Notes under the pieces: model-generated | What the model saw: the letters and a program-made list of their open reading frames with translations, nothing else | The model's database searches: none | What the model was told of the DNA's origin: nothing | Program-made: the position numbers and the translations under genes | Origin: Pseudozobellia thermophila | GTDB lineage: Bacteria; Bacteroidota; Bacteroidia; Flavobacteriales; Flavobacteriaceae | Direction of reading: 5' to 3' | Length of the DNA: 64,000 bases | Assembly: GCF_900141855.1 (NCBI RefSeq) | Contig: NZ_FQYU01000006.1 | Coordinates: 124,001-188,000, forward strand | In this document: positions 35,490-44,661 of the stretch, in pieces | Layout of the letters: each line of letters opens with the position of its first letter | Position numbering within the stretch: position 1 is the stretch's first letter

Positions 35490-36704
35490 TCAGTCGTACC
35501 ATTTTAGTGTATTGGTGCGTCTTTCGTATATTCGCTCGAGCGTAGCATCGACACTTCGGGTTTCTTTTAAGAAATGCGGACTTAAAAATTCGTACTGCGA
35601 AGCAGGACTGGTTCCGACATATACTGGCCGTGGAACATCTGCGATAAAGTCTCCATTGGGAGCGTAAATGGCGTCGGTAAGTCCCTCGATTGAATCAATG
35701 GTGAGTGAACAGTCGGGGTTAAAAGTATACTTTCCGTTATAAATGTTATACGTATTGCGTCTCATGTATCCCGCATTGCCACCGCAAAAATCGGTATTGC
35801 CTACATCCAGGTTTTGGGTATACTGAAAGAGCTCCCCACCAAGATGGCCATGGGAATAAAATTTCAGGTATTCCAATTCTACCGTAAAAATGGTTTCATA
35901 ATCAACCGACCGTTGTGATGATGTTTTACAATTGACCGTGTAGGAGCTTATTCCATTCTCACAGCAACCCAATACTGAACCCGATGTTATTTGGGGATAC
36001 ATGGGGGCCAAGTAAAACGTTTTATCCTGTATGGTGGCTATCCATTCCCACAATACCGAATCATCGGGTTTAAAATTGCAGTTACCGTTGGTGTCTTCAA
36101 TTCCTACATCAATAGAAGTTGTGTCCACCACTGTTCCCTCGGAATCTTGGGGTAAAATTTCTAGGTCGAAGTTTAGCGGGAGTTCCAAATCCGTGGTCTC
36201 GAGGCCGAAGTTCAAAATGGCCAAGGTGTCTTCCTCCTCTTCCTTTTGTTGCTTCCCTGCTTCTTGAAAGGAACCCTGTATATAAAAATCGCTCCCTACG
36301 ACACGGGCCAAGAAGGTTGGTAGGGAACGGTTTGGCGATTTTCTGACCCTTACACGTTTTGTAAGCCCGTCTATATAGAAAAGTGTGTCGGTATCGAATT
36401 TTAGGTCTTCTAGGATGCTTTCCCCATTCTTGATGTTGTTGGGCAAATCGCCCGGTAAGATGACCTTATCGTCAATGACTAGGTTTTCGGTAATCTTGTT
36501 GGCCGTTTCCGCGTCGAGCACCGTGTTCGTAGCCTTCGAGTCATCCGCCTCTTCATCGGACGAATCGGGAACGGAGTCCAAAACATCTTCTTGTTCATCG
36601 GTCTGTTCCTCGATGGGGGCTTCCATATCGTCGGGGGTTTCGGAACATAGGGATAATCCCGTCATCAGTACTAAGGCAAGGAATAATTGAATCCATTTTT
36701 TCAT
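35490..36704 (-). CDS. Secreted acidic, cysteine-containing protein of unknown function (probable lipoprotein)
   Basis: The product is about 404 residues. The ATG at 36704 is chosen because MKKWIQLFLALVLMTGLSLC is a signal peptide ending at a cysteine (loose lipobox LSLC); a longer frame begins at 36752. It is followed by a very acidic, low-complexity linker (about 23-65, rich in Asp, Glu, Ser). The rest looks beta-rich with several cysteines (NGNCNF, LGCCENG, VNCKT, DFCGG, PDCSL) that may form disulfides. No family recognised. It lies between the 263-base gap toward the small gene and the LytTR regulator, all on the minus strand. Confidence 0.75.
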   Translation of the reverse strand: MKKWIQLFLALVLMTGLSLCSETPDDMEAPIEEQTDEQEDVLDSVPDSSDEEADDSKATNTVLDAETANKITENLVIDDKVILPGDLPNNIKNGESILEDLKFDTDTLFYIDGLTKRVRVRKSPNRSLPTFLARVVGSDFYIQGSFQEAGKQQKEEEEDTLAILNFGLETTDLELPLNFDLEILPQDSEGTVVDTTSIDVGIEDTNGNCNFKPDDSVLWEWIATIQDKTFYLAPMYPQITSGSVLGCCENGISSYTVNCKTSSQRSVDYETIFTVELEYLKFYSHGHLGGELFQYTQNLDVGNTDFCGGNAGYMRRNTYNIYNGKYTFNPDCSLTIDSIEGLTDAIYAPNGDFIADVPRPVYVGTSPASQYEFLSPHFLKETRSVDATLERIYERRTNTLKWYD

Positions 36705-36841
36705 TGTTGTCTTTGTCATGGCCGTGCAATGAATTGGTTTATAATGTGCCAATCTACACTGTGCCCCTTTGGAAAAAAAACAACAATTGGTATGTGGTAG
36801 CTTTAGGTTTGTAAATGGTTGAAGCGGATCGGTAGCTGGAA

Positions 36842-37591
36842 TTAAAATTTATGCAGTAGTTTGATGAAGTGCTCTTTTTTTCGTCGGGAAACATCGAGAT
36901 GACCTCCCCCCGTAATCACCACATAACCTCCATCCCCCTTCACATATCTTGTGACATGGTCCATGTTTACCAGGGTGGCGTGATGAATACGGCAAAATTG
37001 GTCGGCCGGGAGTAGTTTTTCGTATTCTTTAAGGGTTTTGGCTACGGTAATCTTTTTTTTATCGGTGAGATGTATAACGGTATAGCCTCCATCGGCCTCC
37101 ATAAAAACAATTTCATTTAATTCCTTCAGAATAATTTCCTTGTCGGAATGAATGGCCAATCGCGTAAGTCGTTCCCGGTTGTATCGGATGTTTCTTATCT
37201 GGGCCTGGTAGGCCCCGTTGTCCATTTTTAGACTTATATGCGCCTTAACTTTTTGCACGGCGCTAACCAGGTCGTCTATATCCACTGGTTTTAGCAAGTA
37301 GTCCAAGGCACTGAACCGGATGGCCTTTATGGCATACCGGTCGAAGGCAGTTACAAAGATGACCTTGAAATCGATTTTTTCCACTCTATCGAGCAAATCA
37401 AAACCCGACATTTGGGGCATTTGAACATCGAGAAAAATAAGGTCGGGCCCAAGTTCATCGATTTTTTTCAATCCGATCAACGGACTTTCGCATAGCGCCA
37501 AGACTTCCACATCTGGGCAAAATCTAGCGAGGGCGATACTGAGGGCTACCCGTGAATCTTCTTCGTCGTCGATAATAAGGGTTCTGATCAT
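36842..37591 (-). CDS. LytTR-family response regulator, second system
   Basis: This 249-residue protein has a receiver domain (about 1-120) beginning MIRTLIIDDEEDSRVALSIA with the phosphoacceptor in IFLDVQMPQMSGFDLL (Asp55). The LytTR DNA-binding domain follows (about 145-249; IVFMEADGGYTVIHL, FCRIHHATLVNMDHV). It begins 11 bases after the kinase stop on the minus strand, so the pair is one operon. It is a paralogue of the 23760 regulator with the same domain order. Confidence 0.95.
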   Translation of the reverse strand: MIRTLIIDDEEDSRVALSIALARFCPDVEVLALCESPLIGLKKIDELGPDLIFLDVQMPQMSGFDLLDRVEKIDFKVIFVTAFDRYAIKAIRFSALDYLLKPVDIDDLVSAVQKVKAHISLKMDNGAYQAQIRNIRYNRERLTRLAIHSDKEIILKELNEIVFMEADGGYTVIHLTDKKKITVAKTLKEYEKLLPADQFCRIHHATLVNMDHVTRYVKGDGGYVVITGGGHLDVSRRKKEHFIKLLHKF

Positions 37592-37602
37592 AGGTAAAAG
37601 GC

Positions 37603-39591
37603 TTATATGGGAATCAAAATATCTACTTGTGTGCCCAAGGCCCTGTTTTTGTTTTTGAGGTCCTTGATTGTTATAAGATTGACCATTTTCGACTTTGACA
37701 ATAGATGCAATCGCTTTTCGGTGATTTTAATTCCCATTGGTTTTTTCTTGACAAGGTAATGGGATTGGAGTTTCAGGGAAGCTTCGCGCCCTATGCCATT
37801 GTCGATAATATGGCAGTGTAGAAACCGGTCTTTTTCGAGAACCTCGATGATAAGTCGGCCATCTTTTTCGAGATGCGATAATCCATGCCAGATGGCATTT
37901 TCTACAAAAGGTTGCAAGATCATCGAAGGAATTAGTGTCGCCTCTTGGTCGACCGACTCGTCTACGCTTATATCGCAAATGATTCTTCCCTTAAGTCGGA
38001 GTGATTCCATTTCGATGTACGCTTCAAGCATTTCCAGTTCTTCTTTCAGGCTAACCTTGGGATTTTCGGAGTTCTCTAGCATCAAACGGACCAATTTTGA
38101 GAATTTGGCAAGGTAACGGCTGGCATTTTCATTGTCGGAGGAAAGGATCATTCGGTTGATGGAGTTCATACAGTTAAAAAGAAAGTGCGGATTCATTTGT
38201 GCCCTTAAGGCCTTTAGCTCCAATGTGCTGAGTTCTTCCCTCAGTTCGGTAAGTTTGATTTCCTCGTTTTTGGCAGCTATCAGCTTTTGGTTTTTTAGGC
38301 GCTGTCTGAGCGAATTTATTATCAACCAGGCTATCAGGGAACTTAGTAAAAAGATGCCTATCAGAAAGTTGCGAATAAGGACCTGGCGGCGGTTTTTGGT
38401 TTCCTGAAGTTCTTTGTCGCGGTTCAAAAGCTCAATTTTATGGTCTTTTTGTTCCGTTTCGTAGCGGGTTTCCAGTTCGTGGAGTTGCTTTAGGGTCTGG
38501 GCGTTCAAAATCGAGTCTTTTGTAACCATATAGCGCCTTTGGTACTCGTATGCCCTTTTGTAATTCCCCTTACGCTCGTTCAGGGCCATCAGTGCTTCAT
38601 AGTTGTTCAAAAGTATGGTTTTGGCGTCAATGGTCTCGGCAAGGGCCAAGCTTTTGGCGAGGTAAGGCTCGGCCTTGGTGGTGTTTTGCAATTTTAGATA
38701 TGTGGAGCCTACTTTGTTTAGACTTAGTGCACGATCTTTCTTTGAAGGCAATCCGTTTCTAATGTTCAAGGCGTCTAAATGATAATTAAGCGCCTTTTGG
38801 AAATTTCCTTTGTCTTCGAAGAGGTTGCCTAGGTTTTCGGTAACCGAGGCAATCCCATAGTCCCGATTTTCATCCCGTGCATAATCCAGGGCACGTTGCA
38901 GATGAATTTCCGCTTTGTCGTATTGTCCCATTTCCCGGTAGGTGTTGCCCAAGCTTTCGTAATTCATGGAGAGCCCCGTTATATTATTGATTTTTTCATT
39001 GATGCCGATGGATTCCATATAGGTTTTGAGGGCCTCCCGGGGTTTGCCGAGCTTTCGTTGGATATGTCCGATGGAATGGAGCGTGGTGGCCGTGCTTTCG
39101 TCCATGTTCAGGGACCTGTAGATTTTGAGAATACGAAGGTAATTGGTGAGGCTGGCCGACCAGTCGCCCATGTTATTTTGGATGGTGGCGATCTGGAAGA
39201 GGCCGGCGGTCATTTTCAGGCTGTCGCCCTTTTTTTCGTGAAATGCCACATAGCGGTCAAGATGTTTCAAGCCTTCTGAAAATTCACCTTTAAAACGTTC
39301 GATGACCCCATAGTAGAAGGCCGCCAAATTTTCTGCTTCCCTATCCTTGTTGATGCTTGCCAAGTAGCTAATGCTATCGGCATACATTTGGGCGGTATCC
39401 AGTTTGGAGCGGGTAATGGCATATTCCCATGTGAGGTTGGCGTAGGCCCGTATTCTGGTCGAATCGTCCAGGGCGGCCCTAAGCTGCTGTTTGAGGCTGT
39501 CGATGACCTGCGGGTTTTGGGCGGCTGCCAACCGATGACCGAGAATGTATGCGGCCAAGCATAGCAGGACAATATGAGAACTGAATTTCAT
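37603..39591 (-). CDS. TPR-containing LytS-type sensor histidine kinase, second system
   Basis: This 662-residue protein has a signal peptide (about 1-25, ending AAAQ), a series of TPR repeats (about 30-375) and a transmembrane helix (about 400-420). After it come a short coiled coil and the LytS-type kinase domain with LRAQMNPHFLFNCMNS (His about 466), LIPSMILQPFVENAIWHGL and IIDNGIG. TPRs outside the membrane suggest that it senses a protein or peptide. It is the first gene of the kinase-regulator operon and is preceded by an inverted repeat near 39639. Confidence 0.94.
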   Translation of the reverse strand: MKFSSHIVLLCLAAYILGHRLAAAQNPQVIDSLKQQLRAALDDSTRIRAYANLTWEYAITRSKLDTAQMYADSISYLASINKDREAENLAAFYYGVIERFKGEFSEGLKHLDRYVAFHEKKGDSLKMTAGLFQIATIQNNMGDWSASLTNYLRILKIYRSLNMDESTATTLHSIGHIQRKLGKPREALKTYMESIGINEKINNITGLSMNYESLGNTYREMGQYDKAEIHLQRALDYARDENRDYGIASVTENLGNLFEDKGNFQKALNYHLDALNIRNGLPSKKDRALSLNKVGSTYLKLQNTTKAEPYLAKSLALAETIDAKTILLNNYEALMALNERKGNYKRAYEYQRRYMVTKDSILNAQTLKQLHELETRYETEQKDHKIELLNRDKELQETKNRRQVLIRNFLIGIFLLSSLIAWLIINSLRQRLKNQKLIAAKNEEIKLTELREELSTLELKALRAQMNPHFLFNCMNSINRMILSSDNENASRYLAKFSKLVRLMLENSENPKVSLKEELEMLEAYIEMESLRLKGRIICDISVDESVDQEATLIPSMILQPFVENAIWHGLSHLEKDGRLIIEVLEKDRFLHCHIIDNGIGREASLKLQSHYLVKKKPMGIKITEKRLHLLSKSKMVNLITIKDLKNKNRALGTQVDILIPI

Positions 39592-39638
39592 TAAAGGTCA
39601 CCTTTTTATGAATTGAGCTTCTCGACACGGTCTTTGTT

Positions 39639-39653
39639 ACCTTTTAAAGGTCA
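39639..39653 (-). promoter_or_regulatory. Inverted repeat with a matching direct repeat upstream of the second kinase operon
   Basis: ACCTTT-T-AAAGGT (39639-39651) is a perfect inverted repeat. TTAAAGGTCA from this site recurs at 39591-39600, overlapping the kinase start, 53 bases away. The pair of sites could bind the LytTR regulator or another repressor; this is inference. Confidence 0.35.
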
Positions 39654-39774
39654 TTGTTATGCTTAAGTTACAATAAACATGGATTATACGCAATTTTTTT
39701 GTGGGAGTTAACGATGGTAATAGGGAGGTTGGAGCCGTTGTCCCGGATGTTCTGCTTTTAGTCTGTCCGGTTTA

Positions 39775-39848
39775 ACAGGTGGAGTTCAGGCACAGGCGTT
39801 GGTCCTGACTTTAGTCGGGATGCTCTATCCAGCTTGTGCGGCCTTGGT
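39775..39848 (-). pseudogene. Degenerate tRNA-Arg-like relic
   Basis: Sixteen bases (39819-39834) are identical to the D-arm region of the intact tRNA-Arg (40291-40306). The adjoining anticodon-arm part still pairs (CCTGAC/GTCGGG) but with a changed loop. The acceptor and T-arm cannot be aligned well. It reads as a decayed tRNA copy on the minus strand; the outer limits are approximate. Confidence 0.4.
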
Positions 39849-39875
39849 CTGTCCTGTTACGCTTTTTCCAAAAAC

Positions 39876-39905
39876 AAAAAACCACGCTCTTGCGGGCATG
39901 GTTTT
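39876..39905 (-). terminator. tRNA terminator hairpin, copy A
   Basis: This is the outermost of three copies of the hairpin that follows tRNA-Arg. It has base changes in the stem, and the loop-side bases differ from copies B and C. Confidence 0.5.
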
Positions 39906-40040
39906 CTGAGTGTCGTGATCGCGGAAGGATTACCTGCGGTGTTCCTTTTTTATCAATGGTGCAAATAGAAAACCACGGGCTGCCGCCCTGGTCCCTTGTT
40001 TTTTCCAAAATCCAAAACTTCGTTTCGCTTTTCCAAAAAC

Positions 40041-40070
40041 AAAAAACCACGCCTTTGCGGGCATGGTTTT
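40041..40070 (-). terminator. tRNA terminator hairpin, copy B
   Basis: This is the middle copy, exactly 165 bases from the active copy, with the stem kept and T-rich sequence after it on the minus strand. Confidence 0.55.
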
Positions 40071-40205
40071 CTGAGTGTCGTGATCGCGGAAGGATTACCT
40101 GCGGTGTTCCTTTTTTATCAATGGTGCAAATAGAAAACCACGGGCTGCCGCCCTGGTCCCTTGTTTTTTCCAAAATCCAAAACTTCGTTTCGCTTTTCCA
40201 AAAAC

Positions 40206-40235
40206 AAAAAACCACGCCCTTGCGGACATGGTTTT
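40206..40235 (-). terminator. tRNA-Arg terminator, copy C (adjacent to the tRNA)
   Basis: Minus strand: AAAACCATGTCC and GGGCGTGGTTTT pair around a GCAA loop and are followed by T-rich sequence, 11 bases past the tRNA 3' end. Confidence 0.75.
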
Positions 40236-40245
40236 CTGAGTGTCG

Positions 40246-40319
40246 TGATCGCGGAAGGATTCGAACCTTCGACCGTCTGCTTAGAAGGCAGATGCTCTAT
40301 CCAGCTGAGCTACGCGACC
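40246..40319 (-). tRNA. tRNA-Arg (anticodon TCT)
   Basis: This is a 74-base cloverleaf on the minus strand. The acceptor stem is GGTCGCG/CGCGATC with one G-U pair and discriminator A. The D-arm is GCTC...GAGC, the anticodon stem TCTGC/GCAGA with loop CTTCTAA giving TCT (reads AGA/AGG), and the T-arm GAAGG/CCTTC with TTCGAAT. CCA is not encoded. Its 3' 16 bases are repeated twice downstream. Confidence 0.97.
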
Positions 40320-40509
40320 ATTCCCTTACAAACATCGAAATCCACGATAATCACGGGGTTCCGAAGCCATAAAAAGCCTCTGGGAACAAGGCTTTTTTAT
40401 TTGTGCGTGCAAACTTACTAAAAAATATAGATTTGGAAAGGGTAAAAAAGCCCAAACTTTGGATTTTAATCGGGAGCTTGGAGTGCGTACGGACCTGTCT
40501 GGGCGGTCC

Positions 40510-42624
40510 TTAATCCAACAATACCTCCAAAACTTGGATGGCGGCGTCGGCGATCTTGGTGCCCGGTCCGAAGATGGCCACGGTTCCCGCGTCAAAAAGG
40601 AAGGGGTAATCCTGCTTGGGGATAACCCCGCCAACGACGACCATAATATCTTCCCTGCCGTAGGCCTTGAGTTCCTCAATGACCTGGGGCACCAAGGTCT
40701 TGTGCCCCCCTGCCAAGGAAGAAATGCCCAAAATATGTACATCGTTCTCAACGGCCTGTTTGGCCACTTCCTTGGGCGTCTGGAAGAGCGGGGCGATATC
40801 GACGTCGAAACCCAGGTCGGCATAACCTGTGGCCACCACCCTGGCTCCCCGGTCATGTCCGTCCTGGCCCATTTTGGCAATCAAGATCCGGGGTCTTCTT
40901 CCGTCCTGTTCCGCGAAACAGTCGGACAGTTCGAGCGCCCTTTTAAAACTTTTGTCGTTTTTGATTTCTCTTGAATACACGCCGGTTACCGATTGAACGT
41001 TGGCCTTATGCCGACCAAAGGCAGCTTCGAGGGCTCCGCTGATTTCTCCTAGGGTCGCCCTGACCCTGGCGGCTTTTATCGATAAAGCTAACAAATTTTC
41101 CGCATCGTCGGTATTCTGGTTTTTGTGGCCGGGGGCCATTCTTTCTTTCGCAACGGCGGTTATCTTCTGCAACACGCCTTCCACGGCTCGGGGGTCGCGT
41201 TTTTCCCTTATGTCCCTCAGTCTCGAAACCTGACGTCTTCGCACTTCGTTATTGTCAACTTCCAGGAGTGGCAGTTCACCTTCATCGTCGACCTGGTACT
41301 TGTTGACACCCACGATGATATCCCTGCCGGTATCTATACGGGCCTGTTTTTGGGCGGCTGCCTCCTCGATCCGCATTTTGGGAATACCGGCGCCAATGGC
41401 CTTGGTCATTCCTCCCAAATTCTCAATTTCTTCGATGAGCTCCCAGGCCTTACGGGCCAAGTCGTGGGTGCGTTTTTCTACATAATGGCTTCCGCCCCAA
41501 GGGTCTACGGTCTTGGTAATTTTGGTCTCTTCCCTGAGAAAGAGTTGGGTGTCGCGGGCAATACGCGCCGAAAAATCGGTAGGCAGGGCAATGGCTTCGT
41601 CCAAGGCGTTGGTGTGTAGGCTTTGGGTCCCTCCAAAGACCGCCGCTGCCGCCTCGATGGTGGTGCGGGTAACGTTGTTATAGGGGTCTTGTTCGGTAAG
41701 GCTCCAGCCGCTGGTCTGGCAGTGGGTGCGCAAGGCCATCGATTTTTGGTTTTTGGGTCTAAACGATTTTACGATTTTGGCCCATAGCATACGTGCGGCC
41801 CGTAGTTTGGCAATTTCGATAAAATGGTCCATGCCGATTCCCCAGAAGAACGACAACCTCGGGGCAAAGTCGTCGATATCCAATCCGGCGTTGAGTCCTG
41901 TTCGAATGTATTCCCATCCGTCGGCCAGCGTATAGGCCAATTCGATTTCGGCCGTGGCCCCGGCTTCGTGCATGTGGTATCCCGAAATACTGATACTGTT
42001 GAACTTGGGCATGTGCTTGCTGGTATACCGAAAAATATCGGAAACGATTTGCATGGAAGGTTCCGGCGGATAGATATAGGTATTCCGGACCATAAATTCT
42101 TTAAGAATGTCGTTTTGGATGGTTCCGGTAAGCTTGTCTGGGGAAACGCCCTGTTCTTCGGCCGCCACGATATAAAAGGCCATAATGGGCAGAACGGCCC
42201 CGTTCATGGTCATCGACACCGACATTTTGTCGAGGGGAATTTCATCGAACAGCACCTTCATGTCTTCGACGCTGTCTATGGCCACCCCGGCCTTGCCGAC
42301 ATCACCTGCCACCCGCTCGTGGTCGCTATCATAGCCTCGGTGCGTGGCCAGGTCAAAGGCGATCGACAAACCTTTTTGGCCGGCCTTTAGGTTGCGTTTG
42401 TAAAAGGCATTGCTTTCTTCCGCCGTCGAAAAGCCCGCATATTGCCTAATGGTCCAAGGCTTTCGGATGTACATGGTACTATAGGGGCCACGTAGGTACG
42501 GCGGAAAGCCCGCGGCAAAGTGGAGGTGTTCCCATTCAGGGTCGTTTGAACGGGCTAAGGGGTCACGTGGGCTTGCATCGTTTTGCCCCAAACTAAGGTG
42601 CTGTATGTCTTTTCGATTTTTCAA
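40510..42624 (-). CDS. mutB: Methylmalonyl-CoA mutase large (catalytic) subunit
   Basis: This 704-residue enzyme interconverts (R)-methylmalonyl-CoA and succinyl-CoA using adenosylcobalamin. The N-terminal TIM-barrel part (about 1-550) contains [20 protein letters not shown] and [20 protein letters not shown] (both typical). The C-terminal cobalamin domain (about 570-704) has the base-on motif GQDGHDRGA (His about 588), then [16 protein letters not shown] and GGVIPKQDY. It is complete. The small subunit is encoded just upstream on the same strand, so they form one operon. No epimerase or MeaB chaperone gene is visible here. Confidence 0.97.
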   Translation of the reverse strand: MKNRKDIQHLSLGQNDASPRDPLARSNDPEWEHLHFAAGFPPYLRGPYSTMYIRKPWTIRQYAGFSTAEESNAFYKRNLKAGQKGLSIAFDLATHRGYDSDHERVAGDVGKAGVAIDSVEDMKVLFDEIPLDKMSVSMTMNGAVLPIMAFYIVAAEEQGVSPDKLTGTIQNDILKEFMVRNTYIYPPEPSMQIVSDIFRYTSKHMPKFNSISISGYHMHEAGATAEIELAYTLADGWEYIRTGLNAGLDIDDFAPRLSFFWGIGMDHFIEIAKLRAARMLWAKIVKSFRPKNQKSMALRTHCQTSGWSLTEQDPYNNVTRTTIEAAAAVFGGTQSLHTNALDEAIALPTDFSARIARDTQLFLREETKITKTVDPWGGSHYVEKRTHDLARKAWELIEEIENLGGMTKAIGAGIPKMRIEEAAAQKQARIDTGRDIIVGVNKYQVDDEGELPLLEVDNNEVRRRQVSRLRDIREKRDPRAVEGVLQKITAVAKERMAPGHKNQNTDDAENLLALSIKAARVRATLGEISGALEAAFGRHKANVQSVTGVYSREIKNDKSFKRALELSDCFAEQDGRRPRILIAKMGQDGHDRGARVVATGYADLGFDVDIAPLFQTPKEVAKQAVENDVHILGISSLAGGHKTLVPQVIEELKAYGREDIMVVVGGVIPKQDYPFLFDAGTVAIFGPGTKIADAAIQVLEVLLD

Positions 42625-42649
42625 TGTTGCTGTATAATTGGTGTTGGGG

Positions 42650-44014
42650 TCAACCTTCCTTTTTCAATCTATCGATTTCCGATTTTTCGGCCAAACGTTT
42701 GGCGATCAGGGGTTCGATACGTGTTTTTTTCCTATTCTGTTTGGCAAAGGGGCCCGTCTTTGGGTCGCACTTTATTTTGTCTTTGGTATTGCGATAGGCA
42801 TTGATGCCCACGAGCACCTCTTCGCCCTTGTCGAAGCGTTGTTGTTCCTTTTGGGCGCTTTCCCTGATTTTTTTCTGGATGGTACCGGCTTTGAGCTGTT
42901 TTAGAAATCCGCCCGAGGCCTCAATTTGCTTGAACAACGCTAGGGCCTTTTGCGCCAATTGTTCCGTGAGCGATTCGATGTAATAAGACCCTGTGGCGGG
43001 GTTTTCGCAAGTATCAAAGTGGCTTTCATTTTTCAATAGCAGCAATTGGTTCAGGGCGATCCGGTCAGAGAAATTATCCGTTTGGTCGTACACCGAATCG
43101 TAGGGCTGTGGACAGAGGGTGTCGGCACCTCCCAATATGGCCGCCATATACTCGGTCGTGGTGCGCAAGATATTGGTTTTGGGGGCATATAGCGTCTTGT
43201 TTCTTAAAGTAGGGCCTGCGATGATATGGCACTGATCGGGTATGCCGTACGCTTCGGTAAGTACCTTCCATAATTTTCGAAGGGCCTTTAATTTGGAAAT
43301 CTCAAAAAAATAGTTGCCGCCCACGGCTACTTTAAAAATTGCCTTTTCCACCGATTTTCCCTCTGCCAAGTTGAGGTATTCGTTGGCGTGGGCCAGGGCA
43401 TAGGCCAATTGTTGTACCATATGTGCCCCGGCATTCTGGTAGCGGGTAGAATCGATGCAGAGGTTGGAGGTAAGGCTTAAACACGAATCGAATTCTGCCA
43501 AGTCTTCCTTTTGGGAAGCGTACCAGTTGCCCGTTTGGGACAGATGTGCGATCGGGTCAAAATGGATGTGGTACGATGCGCCGTGGCCCTGCAGATGCTT
43601 CCTTAAGCTGTTAATGTGGCCCGATGGCGGAACGGTGAGGTTAAAATGCAGGACGACCTTGTTGAAATCGAGGTCGGCCAAAAGCTTTTTGAGGTCTATA
43701 TTATTGGCGGATAGGTCGAAAATGAGGCTTTCGGCCCCCATGGCAATATACCGATGGGCCCTGGTGTTCATTTCCTTCTCGTTGCCGTCCCCGACTAGTT
43801 GCGCGATTTTCCAGGCTAAGGGGGAGGCCGCTGCGGAGGCTTGTCGGTCCGCCAAATAGTCCTCAGGGGTATAGAAGGGCTTTACCTTGATTCCCTCAGG
43901 TGATTCCCATACCATTTTTGCATTATAGTCCGCTCCCTTCAATTCGTATTGAATCTTTTGCTTCCATTCCTTTGCGGAAACCGGGGAAAAGTCGTCGAAC
44001 AGCCTTTTTTGCAT
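42650..44014 (-). CDS. mutA: Methylmalonyl-CoA mutase small subunit (lacks the B12 domain)
   Basis: The product is about 454 residues, with the start at 44014 ([21 protein letters not shown]); an upstream ATG at 44050 gives a non-conserved extension. It aligns with the barrel domain of the mutase (for example [52 protein letters not shown]). It ends before the cobalamin domain that large subunits carry, and it lacks DxHxxG. It is therefore the non-catalytic half of the heterodimer in a short form common in Bacteroidota. It is the first gene of the operon, 25 bases before mutB. Confidence 0.93.
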   Translation of the reverse strand: MQKRLFDDFSPVSAKEWKQKIQYELKGADYNAKMVWESPEGIKVKPFYTPEDYLADRQASAAASPLAWKIAQLVGDGNEKEMNTRAHRYIAMGAESLIFDLSANNIDLKKLLADLDFNKVVLHFNLTVPPSGHINSLRKHLQGHGASYHIHFDPIAHLSQTGNWYASQKEDLAEFDSCLSLTSNLCIDSTRYQNAGAHMVQQLAYALAHANEYLNLAEGKSVEKAIFKVAVGGNYFFEISKLKALRKLWKVLTEAYGIPDQCHIIAGPTLRNKTLYAPKTNILRTTTEYMAAILGGADTLCPQPYDSVYDQTDNFSDRIALNQLLLLKNESHFDTCENPATGSYYIESLTEQLAQKALALFKQIEASGGFLKQLKAGTIQKKIRESAQKEQQRFDKGEEVLVGINAYRNTKDKIKCDPKTGPFAKQNRKKTRIEPLIAKRLAEKSEIDRLKKEG

Positions 44015-44661
44015 TTTTCGAATTTTAACTAAAGGTAAAATTAATATCACTAATTATCTAAATCGATGACAGAAGCTTCTTGGTTTGTAGTAAAGCTATG
44101 TTGTCCATCGAACAATTATACGGTTTGGTCTAAAATGTCAAGGTTTACTTGCCTATCGCGGTCGATAAGATATATATTTGGGTTCAAATTGTTTTTGATT
44201 ACCTTGTAAATGACCTATTGTGTTGTAAGTCAATGGTTTTTAAGATCAATTGTTTATTTGGTTTTAAAATATTTAAACATGCAAACGGCAACTAGGTTCA
44301 TTCGATCCACACCTTCTTTTTGACTAAAATAGCCCCCGATTTTTTTAGTAAGGAAAGGGCAAAATTGAGAGAAGCCTATGTGCAATTTTGAAAGAATTCA
44401 AAAGCTTGTCCGATATGTTGGGGGGGTGTGTGCCGGGTGTGGAACCCTATGTTTTTGGAATAATAAAGGAATGTTAAATTTTCCGGCCTAAAAGCTACAG
44501 TATGAATAAAATATTGAAGGTTTTTTTAAAGATTTAGATCGCGATATTTTCGATATCCTCTATATCTTGCGGATTTAAGTGCCGCCATGCAGTTGTTGAA
44601 TGCTTGAAGCCGAAATGGGCAGTATATTTTGAACCACCAACCAATTTGAAGTCAAACACCA
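44015..44661. other. 647-base intergenic region between mutA and the polysaccharide locus
   Basis: This is an AT-rich divergent spacer with no open frame that resembles a protein and no tRNA or obvious RNA gene. It contains one good -7 element near 44171 and a G-rich stretch near 44420. It probably holds the promoter and a long leader for the polysaccharide operon, and the promoter of mutA. No cobalamin riboswitch was recognised. Confidence 0.5.
44149..44180 (+). promoter_or_regulatory. Candidate promoter toward the polysaccharide locus (TTG-N21-TATATTTG)
   Basis: TTG followed by 21 bases and TATATTTG fits the Bacteroidota consensus. It would give a leader of about 480 bases before the sugar-transferase gene, so it is tentative. 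Confidence 0.35.

Larger units (their letters stand above)
39864..40261. repeat. Tandem 165-bp repeat downstream of tRNA-Arg (2.4 copies)
   Basis: The units are 39864-40028, 40029-40193 and a partial one, 40194-40261, with an exact 165-base period and only a few mismatches (for example in the terminator loop region). Each unit contains a 16-base copy of the tRNA-Arg 3' end (39916-39931, 40081-40096, and the true end at 40246-40261), the tRNA terminator hairpin, and a second hairpin (ACCAGGGC/GCCCGTGGT, minus strand) in the spacer. The long open frames across it on both strands are repeat artefacts and not genes. Confidence 0.93.

Noticed and set aside
39864-40261. CRISPR array
   Set aside because: The unit is 165 bases, adjacent copies are nearly identical with no unique spacers, and the repeat matches the tRNA 3' end. 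No cas genes are nearby.
39864-40319. Integrated phage or genomic island at the tRNA
   Set aside because: No integrase, recombinase or phage gene is visible on either side; the flanks are a kinase operon and a mutase operon. Only the repeat structure hints at past integration.
39811-40372. Long open frames on both strands across the repeats
   Set aside because: They consist of the 165-base repeat read in frame (165 is a multiple of 3, so the frames stay open) and run into the tRNA. They have no start context or known domain.
44015-44661. Cobalamin riboswitch upstream of the mutase operon
   Set aside because: I could not find the conserved B12-box sequence in the spacer on either strand. A covariance-model search would settle it.
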